From Mycobacterium xenopi (GTDB lineage Bacteria; Actinomycetota; Actinomycetes; Mycobacteriales; Mycobacteriaceae), in assembly GCF_009936235.1 (NCBI RefSeq), contig NZ_AP022314.1, positions 1,364,001 to 1,428,000 on the forward strand: a stretch of 64,000 nucleotides of DNA, read 5' to 3'. Below, in pieces: positions 44,016 to 51,975 of this stretch; the first letter of the stretch is position 1, and each line of letters begins with the position of its first letter. The translations under genes were made by a program, and so were the position numbers. The notes beneath the pieces are model-generated. The model worked only from the letters and a program-made list of their open reading frames with translations. It ran no database searches and had not been told where the DNA came from.

Positions 44016-44296
44016 TGTCCGAAGTCTGGCTCTCCGCGATTGTGGTGCTGGCCGACGACGCACCACGCCACACCGGCCCGGATTTCGGCAAGGCCAGCCC
44101 GATGGGCCTGCTGGTCATCGTGCTGCTGCTGCTGGCCACGGTGTTTTTGATCCGGTCGATGAACCGCCAACTGAAGAAGGTGCCCGAATCGTTCGACCGC
44201 GACAACCCCGAGCCCGACCAGGCCGCCGACGAAGGAACGCGCGACGTCGAGCGGCCCACGGATGAAAAGCGGCCGCCCCGTGAGCCCGACAGCTAG
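44015..44296 (+). CDS. Small single-span membrane protein (Rv1083-like)
   Basis: 93 residues from GTG 44015, which overlaps the mca TAG by one base. One helix (MGLLVIVLLLLATVFLI) at about 30-46, then a charged, acidic C-terminal tail (EPDQAADEGTRDVERPTDEK). The coupling to mca suggests a linked membrane role, but there is no recognisable domain. Confidence 0.85.
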   Translation: MSEVWLSAIVVLADDAPRHTGPDFGKASPMGLLVIVLLLLATVFLIRSMNRQLKKVPESFDRDNPEPDQAADEGTRDVERPTDEKRPPREPDS

Positions 44297-44305
44297 GACC
44301 GGGCG

Positions 44306-46300
44306 ATGAGTCCCGCGGCCAACACCCTGGCCGGCGCAGCCAGCCCGTATCTGCGCCAGCACGCCGACAACCCCGTGCACTGGCAGCAGTGGACACCGCA
44401 GGCTCTTGCCGAGGCCGCCGAACGTGACGTGCCGATCCTGCTCTCGGTCGGCTACGCGGCCTGTCACTGGTGTCATGTGATGGCCCACGAGTCGTTCGAG
44501 GACGATGAGGTGGCGGCCGCGATGAACGCCGGCTTCGTCTGCATCAAGGTCGACCGGGAGGAGCGGCCCGACATCGACGGCGTCTACATGAACGCCACCG
44601 TCGCGCTCACCGGGCAGGGCGGCTGGCCGATGACGTGTTTCCTCACCCCTGACGGCAGGCCCTTTTTCTGCGGCACCTACTACCCGAAACACACTTTCTT
44701 ACAACTGCTCTCCGCAGTGTCAGCCACGTGGCGCGACCGCCGTGACGAAGTCGAACAGGCCGCCGACCACATCGCACGCGAGCTGCGGGCGATGTCTTCG
44801 GGACTGCCCGCCGCCGGCCCGGAGGTAACGCCGGAACTCTGCGATCACGCCGTCGCCGCCGTGCTGCGCGACGAGGACACCGTGCACGGTGGTTTCGGCG
44901 GCGCACCGAAATTCCCGCCGTCGGCGCTGCTGGAGGCGTTGCTGCGGCACCACGAGCGAACCGGATCGCCGGCCGCGCTGCAGGCGGTGGAGCGTACCTG
45001 CACCGCGATGGCCCGCGGCGGCATCTACGACCAGCTGGCCGGCGGTTTCGCCCGCTACAGTGTCGACAATGCTTGGGTGGTACCGCATTTCGAGAAAATG
45101 CTGTACGACAACGCGCTGCTGCTGCGGGTTTACGCGCACTGGGCACGGCGCACCGGGAACCCGCTGGCGCACCGGGTTTCCCGCGAGACCGCCCAATTCA
45201 TGCTCGATGAGCTGGCCGACGGAAATATGTTCACCTCGTCACTAGACGCCGATGCCGCCGGTCGGGAGGGCTCGACCTACGTGTGGACGCCGGGGCAGCT
45301 GCGCGAAGTCCTGGGTGACGACGACGGGCACTGGGCTGCTTCGGTTTTCGGTGTGACCGAGGCGGGCACATTCGAGGCCGGGGCCTCGGTGCTGCAGCTG
45401 CCGGCCGATCCCGACGACACCGATCGCTTCGAACGGGTCCGCGCCGCGCTGCTGGCCGCGCGTTCGACCCGACCCCAACCGGACCGCGACGACAAGATCG
45501 TCACCGCCTGGAACGGGCTTGCCATTACCGCACTTTCGGAAGCCAGTGTGGCGCTGGATGATCCGGGGTTGGCCGACGCGGCGGGGCGATGCGCCGCGGC
45601 GCTGGTCGGGCTGCATCTGGTCGACGGGCGGCTGCGACGGGCCAGCCTGGGCGGGCAGGTCGGCGAGAGCGCGGCCATTCTCGAAGACCATGCCATGCTG
45701 GCGACCGGGCTGTTGACGCTCCACCAGTTGACCGGGGACCCGGGGTGGCTGGCGACGGCTATCGAACTGCTGGACATTGCCTTGGCGCACTTCGCCGACC
45801 CCGACCAGCCGGGCCGCTGGTTCGACAGCGCCGACGATGCCGAGCAGCTGATGGCGCGTCCCGCCGACCCGACCGATGGTGCGACGCCGTCGGGGGCCTC
45901 GTCGATCACCGAAGCGCTGCTGACCGCCGCGCACCTGGTCGGTGGTGACCGCGCCGAGCGTTATCGGCAGGCCGCGGCCGACGCGCTGCGGGCGCACTCG
46001 CCGCTGCTGGCCCGCGTGCCGCGCTCGGCCGGGCATTGGCTGGCGGTCGCCGAGTCCGCGGTGCGGGGGCCGCTGCAGATCGCGGTGGCGTGCCAGACGT
46101 CGCGGTCCCCGTTGTTGGCCGACGCGCGCCGGCTGGCACCCGGCGGGGCGATCGTGGTTGGCGGGGAAGCGAACTCGTCGGAGTTGTTGACCGGCCGCGA
46201 CCGGGTCGACGGCGTCGACGCGGCCTATGTGTGCCGGGGCCGGGTCTGCGACCTGCCGGTCACCACCACCGAGGACCTGGCCGCCGCGCTGGCACGGTAG
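44306..46300 (+). CDS. DUF255/YyaL-type thioredoxin-fold protein (Rv1084-like)
   Basis: 664 residues. The N-terminal thioredoxin-like domain has GYAACHWCHVMAHESFED with a CxxC (Cys-His-Trp-Cys) and CFLTPDGRPFFCGTYYP. The rest is an (alpha/alpha)6-barrel like N-acylglucosamine epimerases (GGIYDQLAGGFARYSVD, VPHFEKMLYDNA, TAWNGLAITALSEA). The family is widespread from bacteria to SPATA20 in mammals without a proven activity. It follows the mca operon by 9 bp and may be part of it, which hints at thiol chemistry. Confidence 0.92.
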   Translation: MSPAANTLAGAASPYLRQHADNPVHWQQWTPQALAEAAERDVPILLSVGYAACHWCHVMAHESFEDDEVAAAMNAGFVCIKVDREERPDIDGVYMNATVALTGQGGWPMTCFLTPDGRPFFCGTYYPKHTFLQLLSAVSATWRDRRDEVEQAADHIARELRAMSSGLPAAGPEVTPELCDHAVAAVLRDEDTVHGGFGGAPKFPPSALLEALLRHHERTGSPAALQAVERTCTAMARGGIYDQLAGGFARYSVDNAWVVPHFEKMLYDNALLLRVYAHWARRTGNPLAHRVSRETAQFMLDELADGNMFTSSLDADAAGREGSTYVWTPGQLREVLGDDDGHWAASVFGVTEAGTFEAGASVLQLPADPDDTDRFERVRAALLAARSTRPQPDRDDKIVTAWNGLAITALSEASVALDDPGLADAAGRCAAALVGLHLVDGRLRRASLGGQVGESAAILEDHAMLATGLLTLHQLTGDPGWLATAIELLDIALAHFADPDQPGRWFDSADDAEQLMARPADPTDGATPSGASSITEALLTAAHLVGGDRAERYRQAAADALRAHSPLLARVPRSAGHWLAVAESAVRGPLQIAVACQTSRSPLLADARRLAPGGAIVVGGEANSSELLTGRDRVDGVDAAYVCRGRVCDLPVTTTEDLAAALAR

Positions 46301-46303
46301 CCT
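46298..46303 (+). promoter_or_regulatory. -10 box before the ketosteroid-isomerase-like gene
   Basis: TAGCCT, whose TAG is also the stop of the preceding gene, stands 8 nt before ATG 46312 with no ribosome site; leaderless-type start. Confidence 0.5.
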
Positions 46304-46311
46304 GACCTGTC

Positions 46312-46683
46312 ATGCCGAGTGCTGAAGTCATCGCCGACACCGTCAACCGCTACATCAGCCTGGTCGCCAAGGGCAGCGCCGACGATATCGCCGACCTCTA
46401 CGCCGACGACGCCACCGTCGAAGATCCCGTCGGCGGCGAGGTGCACATCGGTCGGCAGGCCATCCGCGGGTTTTATTCGGCGGTCGAGGGCGCAGAACGG
46501 GACTGCGAATTGGTGTCGCTGCGAATCGCGGGCAACGAGGCGGCGTTTCAGTTCCGGCTGACCGTGAAGGCCGGCGACGGCGGGGTGGTCATCGAACCGA
46601 TCGACGTGATGGTGGTCAACGAAGACGGCAAGGTCACGGCGATGAAGGCCTACTGGTCAGCGGAGAACGTCACCCAGCTGTAG
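46312..46683 (+). CDS. SnoaL/NTF2-like protein, ketosteroid-isomerase type
   Basis: 123 residues with a cone-shaped NTF2 fold: VIADTVNRYISLVAKGSADD, LYADDATVEDPVGGEVHIG (the Asp of ATVEDPVG corresponds to the catalytic base region of steroid delta-isomerases), and IDVMVVNEDGKVTAMKAYW. It may isomerise a delta-5-3-ketosteroid or a related compound. I do not recall this gene at this place in M. tuberculosis. Followed at once by a 31-bp palindrome. Confidence 0.8.
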   Translation: MPSAEVIADTVNRYISLVAKGSADDIADLYADDATVEDPVGGEVHIGRQAIRGFYSAVEGAERDCELVSLRIAGNEAAFQFRLTVKAGDGGVVIEPIDVMVVNEDGKVTAMKAYWSAENVTQL

Positions 46684-46684
46684 C

Positions 46685-46748
46685 TGGCGAGCAGACGCAG
46701 AATCGCCCAAATCCCGCGGGATTTGGGCGATTCTGCGTCTGCTCGCCA
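46685..46748. repeat. Dispersed palindrome with GAGCAGACGC ends (copy 2)
   Basis: Perfect 31-bp arms (46685-46715 and 46718-46748) with a 2-base loop. The outer part contains GAGCAGACGC/GCGTCTGCTC, shared with the copy at 26062-26117; the inner part differs. It lies between two convergent genes, where it could terminate both transcripts. Confidence 0.85.
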
Positions 46749-46761
46749 CGGGGTTCGCGGG

Positions 46762-47484
46762 CTAAAAGACCGCGAACCACATCGCGATGTAGTGGCAAAT
46801 CGCCGCCAACGCGGTGCAGGCGTGGAAGAACTCGTGGTAGCCGAATGTCGTCGGCCACGGATCGGGCCAGCGCAGCCCGTAGAACAGCCCGCCGAGGCTG
46901 TAGATCACCCCGCCGACGATGAGCAGCACCATCGCGGCCACCCCGGCGCCGTGCAGGATCGGGCCGATGAACCAGATCGCCACCCAGCTCAGCATCAGAT
47001 ACAGCGGCACACCGACCCAGCGCGGCGCCGTCGGCCAACACATCTTGAGGACGATCCCGGCCAGCGCGCCGCCCCACACCATCCAGAGCACCAGCTGCCC
47101 TTCGCGGGTGGGCATGGCGCACACCGCGAACGGCGTATAGCTACCGGCGATGAACACGAAGATCATCGAATGGTCAAGCCGCCGCATCCATATCCGGGCG
47201 GTCACCGAGTTCCAATGGATCCGGTGGTAGGTGGCGCTGACCGCGAACATGGCCACGATGGCCGCGGTGTAAGTCAACGTCGCCAGCCCGGCCGCAGTGC
47301 CCGCCAACGGCCACGACACCGCCACCAACGTGGCACCCGCGACGATGGCCACCACCGCGGAGTGGACGTGGATCCAGCCCCGGAACCGCGGCTTGACCAG
47401 GACGTTGACCGCGCCCTCGACGAATTGCCCGGCCGCAGCGGCCGGGCCGGAAGCAGCATCGCGCACGCCGGTCGAAGCCCTCAT
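46762..47484 (-). CDS. Hemolysin III/PAQR-family membrane protein (Rv1085c-like)
   Basis: 240 residues from ATG 47484, preceded by GGAAGGGAG; the frame is open to 47571 but this start gives the usual length. Seven membrane helices; the family metal/active-site motifs are SATYHRIHW, RRLDHSMIF and the C-terminal FHACTALAAICHY. PAQR-like proteins may hydrolyse lipid amides; haemolytic activity was reported for a Bacillus relative. Role here unknown. Confidence 0.9.
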   Translation of the reverse strand: MRASTGVRDAASGPAAAAGQFVEGAVNVLVKPRFRGWIHVHSAVVAIVAGATLVAVSWPLAGTAAGLATLTYTAAIVAMFAVSATYHRIHWNSVTARIWMRRLDHSMIFVFIAGSYTPFAVCAMPTREGQLVLWMVWGGALAGIVLKMCWPTAPRWVGVPLYLMLSWVAIWFIGPILHGAGVAAMVLLIVGGVIYSLGGLFYGLRWPDPWPTTFGYHEFFHACTALAAICHYIAMWFAVF

Positions 47485-47599
47485 CTCCCTTCCTGCCTCA
47501 TCAAGATCGCTACCATGCTTGTAGCCCACAGTAATGCGGATGTCGAGGAACCCTCGGGTGCCGCGCGCCAAGATCGCCGATAATTCTTGGCGACCGCAC

Positions 47600-47605
47600 T
47601 AGTCT
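47600..47605 (+). promoter_or_regulatory. -10 box before the Z-prenyl synthase gene
   Basis: TAGTCT stands 8 nt before GTG 47614 with no ribosome site, a leaderless-type arrangement that also supports the GTG over the upstream TTG 47587. Confidence 0.55.
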
Positions 47606-47613
47606 TGAGCCTC

Positions 47614-48402
47614 GTGGAGATTATTCCGCCGCGCCTTAAGGAACCGCTGTACCGCGTCTACGAGCTGCGCTTGCGGCAGGGCCTGGCGGCATCCAAATCC
47701 GCGCTGCCCCGCCACATCGCCGTGTTGTGCGACGGTAACCGGCGCTGGGCGCGCAGCGCGGGCTACGACGACGTCAGCTACGGCTACCGGATGGGCGCGG
47801 CCAAGGTCGCCGAGATGCTGCGCTGGTGCCAAGAAGCCGGCATCGAGATGGCCACCGTCTACCTGCTGTCCACCGAGAACCTGCAACGCGATCCCGACGA
47901 GCTTGCCGCGCTCATCGAGATCATCACCGACGTCGTCGAGGAGATCTGCGCGCCGGTCAACCGCTGGAGCGTGCGAACCGTGGGCGACCTGGGGCTGGTG
48001 GGTGAGGAAACGGCACGTCGGCTGCGCGACGCCGTCGACTCCACCCGCCCGAACAGTGGGTTTCACGTCAACGTCGCGGTCGCCTACGGCGGACGCCAAG
48101 AGATCGTCGACGCGGTGCGCGCCCTGCTGAGCAAGGAGCTGGCCAACGGAGCCACCGCGGAGGAACTGATCGACGCGGTCACAGTCGAGGCCATCTCCGA
48201 AAACCTTTACACCTCAGGACAACCGGACCCCGACCTGGTCATCCGCACATCCGGGGAGCAGCGGCTGTCGGGATTTCTGTTGTGGCAAAGCGCCTACTCC
48301 GAGATGTGGTTCACCGAGGCGTATTGGCCGGCGTTTCGCCGGGTCGACTTCCTGCGCGCGCTGCGCGACTACAGCCTGCGTCATCGCCGTTACGGCATGT
48401 GA
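47614..48402 (+). CDS. uppS: Short-chain Z-isoprenyl diphosphate synthase (Rv1086-like)
   Basis: 262 residues from GTG 47614 (VEIIPPRLKEPLYRVYELRL). UPP-synthase fold: HIAVLCDGNRRWAR with the catalytic Asp, YLLSTENLQRD, and PDPDLVIRTSGEQRLSGFLLWQ plus the metal-binding SEMWFTE. The M. tuberculosis enzyme makes omega,E,Z-farnesyl diphosphate, the precursor for decaprenyl phosphate used in arabinan and peptidoglycan synthesis. The gene symbol is loose because the main decaprenyl synthase is a second gene elsewhere. Confidence 0.92.
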   Translation: MEIIPPRLKEPLYRVYELRLRQGLAASKSALPRHIAVLCDGNRRWARSAGYDDVSYGYRMGAAKVAEMLRWCQEAGIEMATVYLLSTENLQRDPDELAALIEIITDVVEEICAPVNRWSVRTVGDLGLVGEETARRLRDAVDSTRPNSGFHVNVAVAYGGRQEIVDAVRALLSKELANGATAEELIDAVTVEAISENLYTSGQPDPDLVIRTSGEQRLSGFLLWQSAYSEMWFTEAYWPAFRRVDFLRALRDYSLRHRRYGM

Positions 48403-48471
48403 GGCGGCGCTGGCAGTATTTGGCAGTGCCGTGTCTGCAGTTGGCGCTGCTCGCGGCCGCAATATCGGCAC

Positions 48472-48900
48472 ATGACAGGCGAATTAGTTTCACAAAGTCA
48501 CAGGCGAACCGATGACCCGCACTGGCGGTCGATCCTTGCCGACCTGGCCTTCTGGAGTGTCGCGGGCGCGATCGTCGCCACCATGTCCGGGCCGCTCGCT
48601 GACTGGTGGAGGGCGCCGCGGGCGGCGCTGCTCGTCGGTGGCGTGACGTTCCTCGTCGGTGGTGTCTGCCTACTGTTCGGGCTGAACCGGATCCGTCCGA
48701 CGCCGCGCCGGCTGGTGCAAAGTTTCGGGCTGTTCAACGTCGTCTTTGCCCCAATCGTGTGGGCGACGGCGTGGTATGGCTGGTTGCCGCTGAGCGAGCC
48801 GGGTAACTGGGCGCTCGCCTTCGCCGGCGGTGTCGCGTTTGCGCTTGGCGGCTGGCAGTTGAACACGTGGCGCTGGCCCCAGCACAGATACGAGCACTGA
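48472..48900 (+). CDS. Unrecognised four-helix membrane protein
   Basis: 142 residues. A polar N-terminus of about 25 residues precedes four helices (FWSVAGAIVATMSG, ALLVGGVTFLVGGVCLLFGL, FGLFNVVFAPIVWATAWYG, WALAFAGGVAFALGGWQL) and a short basic tail. No known domain is apparent. It is 69 bp after the prenyl synthase and 72 bp before the next membrane protein, all on the same strand, so it may belong to an envelope-related cluster. Confidence 0.75.
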   Translation: MTGELVSQSHRRTDDPHWRSILADLAFWSVAGAIVATMSGPLADWWRAPRAALLVGGVTFLVGGVCLLFGLNRIRPTPRRLVQSFGLFNVVFAPIVWATAWYGWLPLSEPGNWALAFAGGVAFALGGWQLNTWRWPQHRYEH

Positions 48901-48960
48901 TAAGTCGCGCTGGTCCCCGGACGCTCGCGATCGACACGATGGCACGACGGTGGGCCGTGC

Positions 48961-48966
48961 CAGACT
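48961..48966 (+). promoter_or_regulatory. -10 box before the 451-residue membrane protein gene
   Basis: CAGACT stands 6 nt before ATG 48973; no ribosome site is seen, so this is a leaderless-type promoter candidate. Confidence 0.45.
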
Positions 48967-48972
48967 TGATCC

Positions 48973-50328
48973 ATGGCTGCGCTGTCGGCTGCGGTGTTCG
49001 CGCTGAGCTGGTGGCTGGGGGCGTATTTGCTGGCGCGTGACCCGCGCAAGCCTGTGCTCGTGTTGGCGGCCACCGGGCTGTGCGGATTCGCCGCGGTGGT
49101 CGCGCTTGAAGCGATCCGCATGGTGGCGCACAGCAGCGTACTCAGCCAGGTCGAGATCTACCTGGCGACTGTTCCCGGCGTCGCATGGTTCGCCGTGCTC
49201 ATCGAGCTGGGCAGGCCGTGCGACAGCTGGCGGGCCCGCACCGGCGAGGTGCTGCTGGTGGGCGGCGTCGCGGCGCTGACCCTGGTCGGCGCGGCGATGG
49301 CGGGCAGCGTCGACGGGCCGCTGCGGGCTGGCCATTGGGTGATGTTCGCGGTGATATCGCTTTCCACCCTCGGGGCGATGGCCAAGGCCCTGGTACGGCC
49401 CGCCCAGCCGATGCCGGTGGCGGGGCTGGTGGTCGTCGCGACGCTGTTTTTCGCATTGGGCAACGCGATCCTGATCATTCCGCTGGGGTTGGTGCCCAGC
49501 TGGCTGGCGCTCGCGTCGACCGGATGCGACGTGCTGGCGCTCGGCCTTGCCGTTGCCCTTTGGGATGCCTTCGACGAGGGCCAGGCGCTGCGCGCCGACA
49601 TGCTGCGCTCGTTCGCCGGCAGCGTCGTCGCGGCAGCGTTGTTCGGCGGTCAGGTGCTGATTGGCATCGCGTTGACCGGCCAGCAGACTGCGCTGACGGT
49701 GCTGCTGTTCACCAGCCTGGCGATCGCTATCGACGTCCAAGTGCTAGCTGACCCGCTGGCGGGGCTGCTCGACCGGATGGCGTTTTGGCGGTCGCCGGCG
49801 CTGCGGGCCGACCGGGCCACACTGCGGCGCACCGAGGCGGCATTGCCGCTGCGTGCGGCTGACCCGCTTGACGATGTCGACGACGACACGTTTGCCCGGC
49901 TTACCCGTCGCGCGCTCGCCCACTACGGCGACCTGTCGAAGTTGGTGGCCAGCCCGTTGACCGCGCTGCCCATCATCGGCGAGCGGCTGGCCGCCCGCGG
50001 TGCGCCCGACCAGCCATTGGAGCGGGCCAACGAACTCAGGGCCCTGCTTGCCGAGCACATTGCCCGGCTCAAACCCCGCGACGGCGGCGATTTCGGCACC
50101 ACCGAGCAGTGGCGTCACTACAACTCGTTGTACTTCCCGTATGTGGTCGGCGTGCGCGCTTACGCGCAGAACGCCACCGCGGCTGGCTTGGACCCGACGG
50201 CCCGGCAGGCCTGGCAGTGGCTGGTCACGGAGGTGCCGCAGCGCTCGCTGCACAACTGGCAAAACGCCGCGGCCAGGCTGATCGCCGCCGATCTGCGCGG
50301 GCGGGTGCCGGTCGGCGACCGGATTTGA
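48973..50328 (+). CDS. Unrecognised membrane protein with soluble C-terminal domain
   Basis: 451 residues. About eight helices fill residues 1-265, the first reading AALSAAVFALSWWLGAYLLA. From about 265 the protein is soluble: a helix-rich region LLDRMAFWRSPALRADRATL, an acidic DPLDDVDDDTFARLT, then LTRRALAHYGDLSKLVASPL and a conserved-looking HYNSLYFPYVVGVRAYA and WQWLVTEVPQRSLHNWQNAA. The layout recalls 7TM sensor proteins, but no kinase, cyclase or DNA-binding motif is visible. Good codon structure and a clear promoter make it a real gene of unknown function. Confidence 0.8.
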   Translation: MAALSAAVFALSWWLGAYLLARDPRKPVLVLAATGLCGFAAVVALEAIRMVAHSSVLSQVEIYLATVPGVAWFAVLIELGRPCDSWRARTGEVLLVGGVAALTLVGAAMAGSVDGPLRAGHWVMFAVISLSTLGAMAKALVRPAQPMPVAGLVVVATLFFALGNAILIIPLGLVPSWLALASTGCDVLALGLAVALWDAFDEGQALRADMLRSFAGSVVAAALFGGQVLIGIALTGQQTALTVLLFTSLAIAIDVQVLADPLAGLLDRMAFWRSPALRADRATLRRTEAALPLRAADPLDDVDDDTFARLTRRALAHYGDLSKLVASPLTALPIIGERLAARGAPDQPLERANELRALLAEHIARLKPRDGGDFGTTEQWRHYNSLYFPYVVGVRAYAQNATAAGLDPTARQAWQWLVTEVPQRSLHNWQNAAARLIAADLRGRVPVGDRI

Positions 50329-50467
50329 ACCAAGCCGGGAATAGCCCCGTATTCGACATAGGTTGATTTGCGCATGGCAATGCTTGGCAGTGTCATGTGT
50401 CGATCTGGCAGCGACTAGACCGCAAGCTCAACCGTGTCCCCCGACCGACGTCGCAAGGAGCTTTGAC

Positions 50468-50887
50468 ATGACCGCTGTCTCTTCTCTGCAAACGCGGCCC
50501 CTGTACGACTCGACCGATTCGTTATTGCGCTTCGCGATGCGTGTCGACGCCACCCTGACCGGGCTCGCCGGGCTGATCGTCGCGGCGGCTGCCGATCCGC
50601 TCTCGTCGCTGAGCGGGCTCAGCTCCGCCGCCGAATACGCCATGGGCGCGGGCTTCGTGCTCTACGGCCTGATTGTCTTCAGCCTCGCAGCGCTGCCGGA
50701 TCTGCGGCGCGCCGGCATCGGCGTGGTCGTCGCCAACATCGCGTACACGCTGGCAGTGATCGCTGTGGTGGCCGCCGGCTGGCTACCGTTGACCGCGTTC
50801 GGTGCCGCCGCTACCCTGGGCAGCGGCGTCTACACCGCGTTGTTCGCGATGCTGCAGTACTTGGGAGTGCGCCGGCTGCCGGCCTGA
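50468..50887 (+). CDS. Small four-helix membrane protein
   Basis: 139 residues from ATG 50468, chosen because AAGGAG lies 9 bp upstream. Four helices (TLTGLAGLIVAAAADPLSSL, AMGAGFVLYGLIVFSLAAL, GIGVVVANIAYTLAVIAVVA, AATLGSGVYTALFAMLQYLG). It resembles the general class of small actinobacterial integral membrane proteins near SDR or flavin genes, but I cannot name a family. Ends 49 bp from the convergent coaA. Confidence 0.78.
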   Translation: MTAVSSLQTRPLYDSTDSLLRFAMRVDATLTGLAGLIVAAAADPLSSLSGLSSAAEYAMGAGFVLYGLIVFSLAALPDLRRAGIGVVVANIAYTLAVIAVVAAGWLPLTAFGAAATLGSGVYTALFAMLQYLGVRRLPA

Positions 50888-50936
50888 GTCCCCGCCCGCC
50901 GGGGGCCTGCGCTGGCCGGCGCCGTGTCGCACCGGC

Positions 50937-51875
50937 TTACAGCTTGCGCAGCCGGAGCCGGTTGATGGAGTGATCGGCGTCCTTGCGCAGCACCAGCGTG
51001 GCCCGCGGCCGGGTGGGCAGGATGTTCTCCACCAGGTTGGGTCGGTTGATCGAACGCCAGATTTCCCGGGCGGCGGCGATCGCCTGCTGGTCGTTGAGCC
51101 GCGCATAGTGGTGGAAGTGAGACGCTGGGTTGGCGAACGCCGTGGTGCGCATGGCCAGGAAGCGTGAGATATACCACTGCTCGATGTCTTCGATGCGCGC
51201 ATCGACGTAGAGCGAAAAATCGAACAGGTCCGACACCATCAGGGTGGGCCCGGTTTGCAGGACGTTGAGGCCCTCGAGGATCAAGATGTCAGGGTGGCGG
51301 ACCACCTGCTTGGCGCCCGGGACGATGTCGTAGAGCAGGTGCGAATACACCGGCGCGCACGCATACTCCGCACCGGACTTGACCGCAGTAACGAAGCGCA
51401 TCAGCGCACGGCGGTCGTAGCTCTCCGGGAAGCCTTTGCGGTGCATGAGGTTTCGCCGTTCCAATTCGGCGTTGGGGTAGAGGAAGCCGTCGGTGGTCAC
51501 CAAGTCCACCTGTGGGTGGTGCTCCCAGCGCGCCAGCAGCGCCTGCAGCACCCGGGCAGTGGTCGATTTGCCTACCGCGACGCTGCCCGCCACCCCGATG
51601 ATGAACGGCACCGGCCGATCAGGGTTTTGCTGAGGCTCGCCGAGGAATTCCGCGGTGGCCGCGAACAGCCGTTGACGGGCGGCGACCTGAAGGTGGATCA
51701 GCCGGGCCAGCGGCAAGTAGACCTCTTCGACTTCGAGCAGGTCGAGCTTCTCCCCGAGACCGCGCAGCTTGACGAGCTCTTCCTCGGTAAGTTTCAGCGG
51801 CGTCGACATGCGCAGCGCACGCCACTGACTTCGGTCGAACTCCACATACGGGCTCGGCTCGCTCAGCCGCGGCAT
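50937..51875 (-). CDS. coaA: CoaA, pantothenate kinase type I
   Basis: 312 residues from ATG 51875 (MPRLSEPSPYVEFDRSQWRA), the expected length; the frame is open further upstream but unconserved. P-loop GVAGSVAVGKST, then DLVTTDGFLYPN, MHRKGFPESYD and FDFSLYVDA. It phosphorylates pantothenate, the first and regulated step of CoA synthesis. Divergent from the SHMT paralogue across 100 bp that must hold both promoters. Confidence 0.97.
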   Translation of the reverse strand: MPRLSEPSPYVEFDRSQWRALRMSTPLKLTEEELVKLRGLGEKLDLLEVEEVYLPLARLIHLQVAARQRLFAATAEFLGEPQQNPDRPVPFIIGVAGSVAVGKSTTARVLQALLARWEHHPQVDLVTTDGFLYPNAELERRNLMHRKGFPESYDRRALMRFVTAVKSGAEYACAPVYSHLLYDIVPGAKQVVRHPDILILEGLNVLQTGPTLMVSDLFDFSLYVDARIEDIEQWYISRFLAMRTTAFANPASHFHHYARLNDQQAIAAAREIWRSINRPNLVENILPTRPRATLVLRKDADHSINRLRLRKL

Positions 51876-51962
51876 ACTGTCAGTCTTGCAGCCGCCGTCG
51901 TGCCCGCAGTGGCAGGGGCGACCGGATAGCGCGGCCGAGCGCGACGGCCGTCGCGGACAGAG

Positions 51963-51968
51963 TAGGTT
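51963..51968 (+). promoter_or_regulatory. -10 box before the SHMT paralogue
   Basis: TAGGTT stands 7 nt before ATG 51976 without a ribosome site; leaderless-type promoter candidate. Confidence 0.5.
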
Positions 51969-51975
51969 CGGCTGC

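Noticed and set aside
48670..49740. 356-codon minus-strand frame
   Set aside because: Gln/Arg/His-rich shadow of membrane-protein genes on the plus strand.
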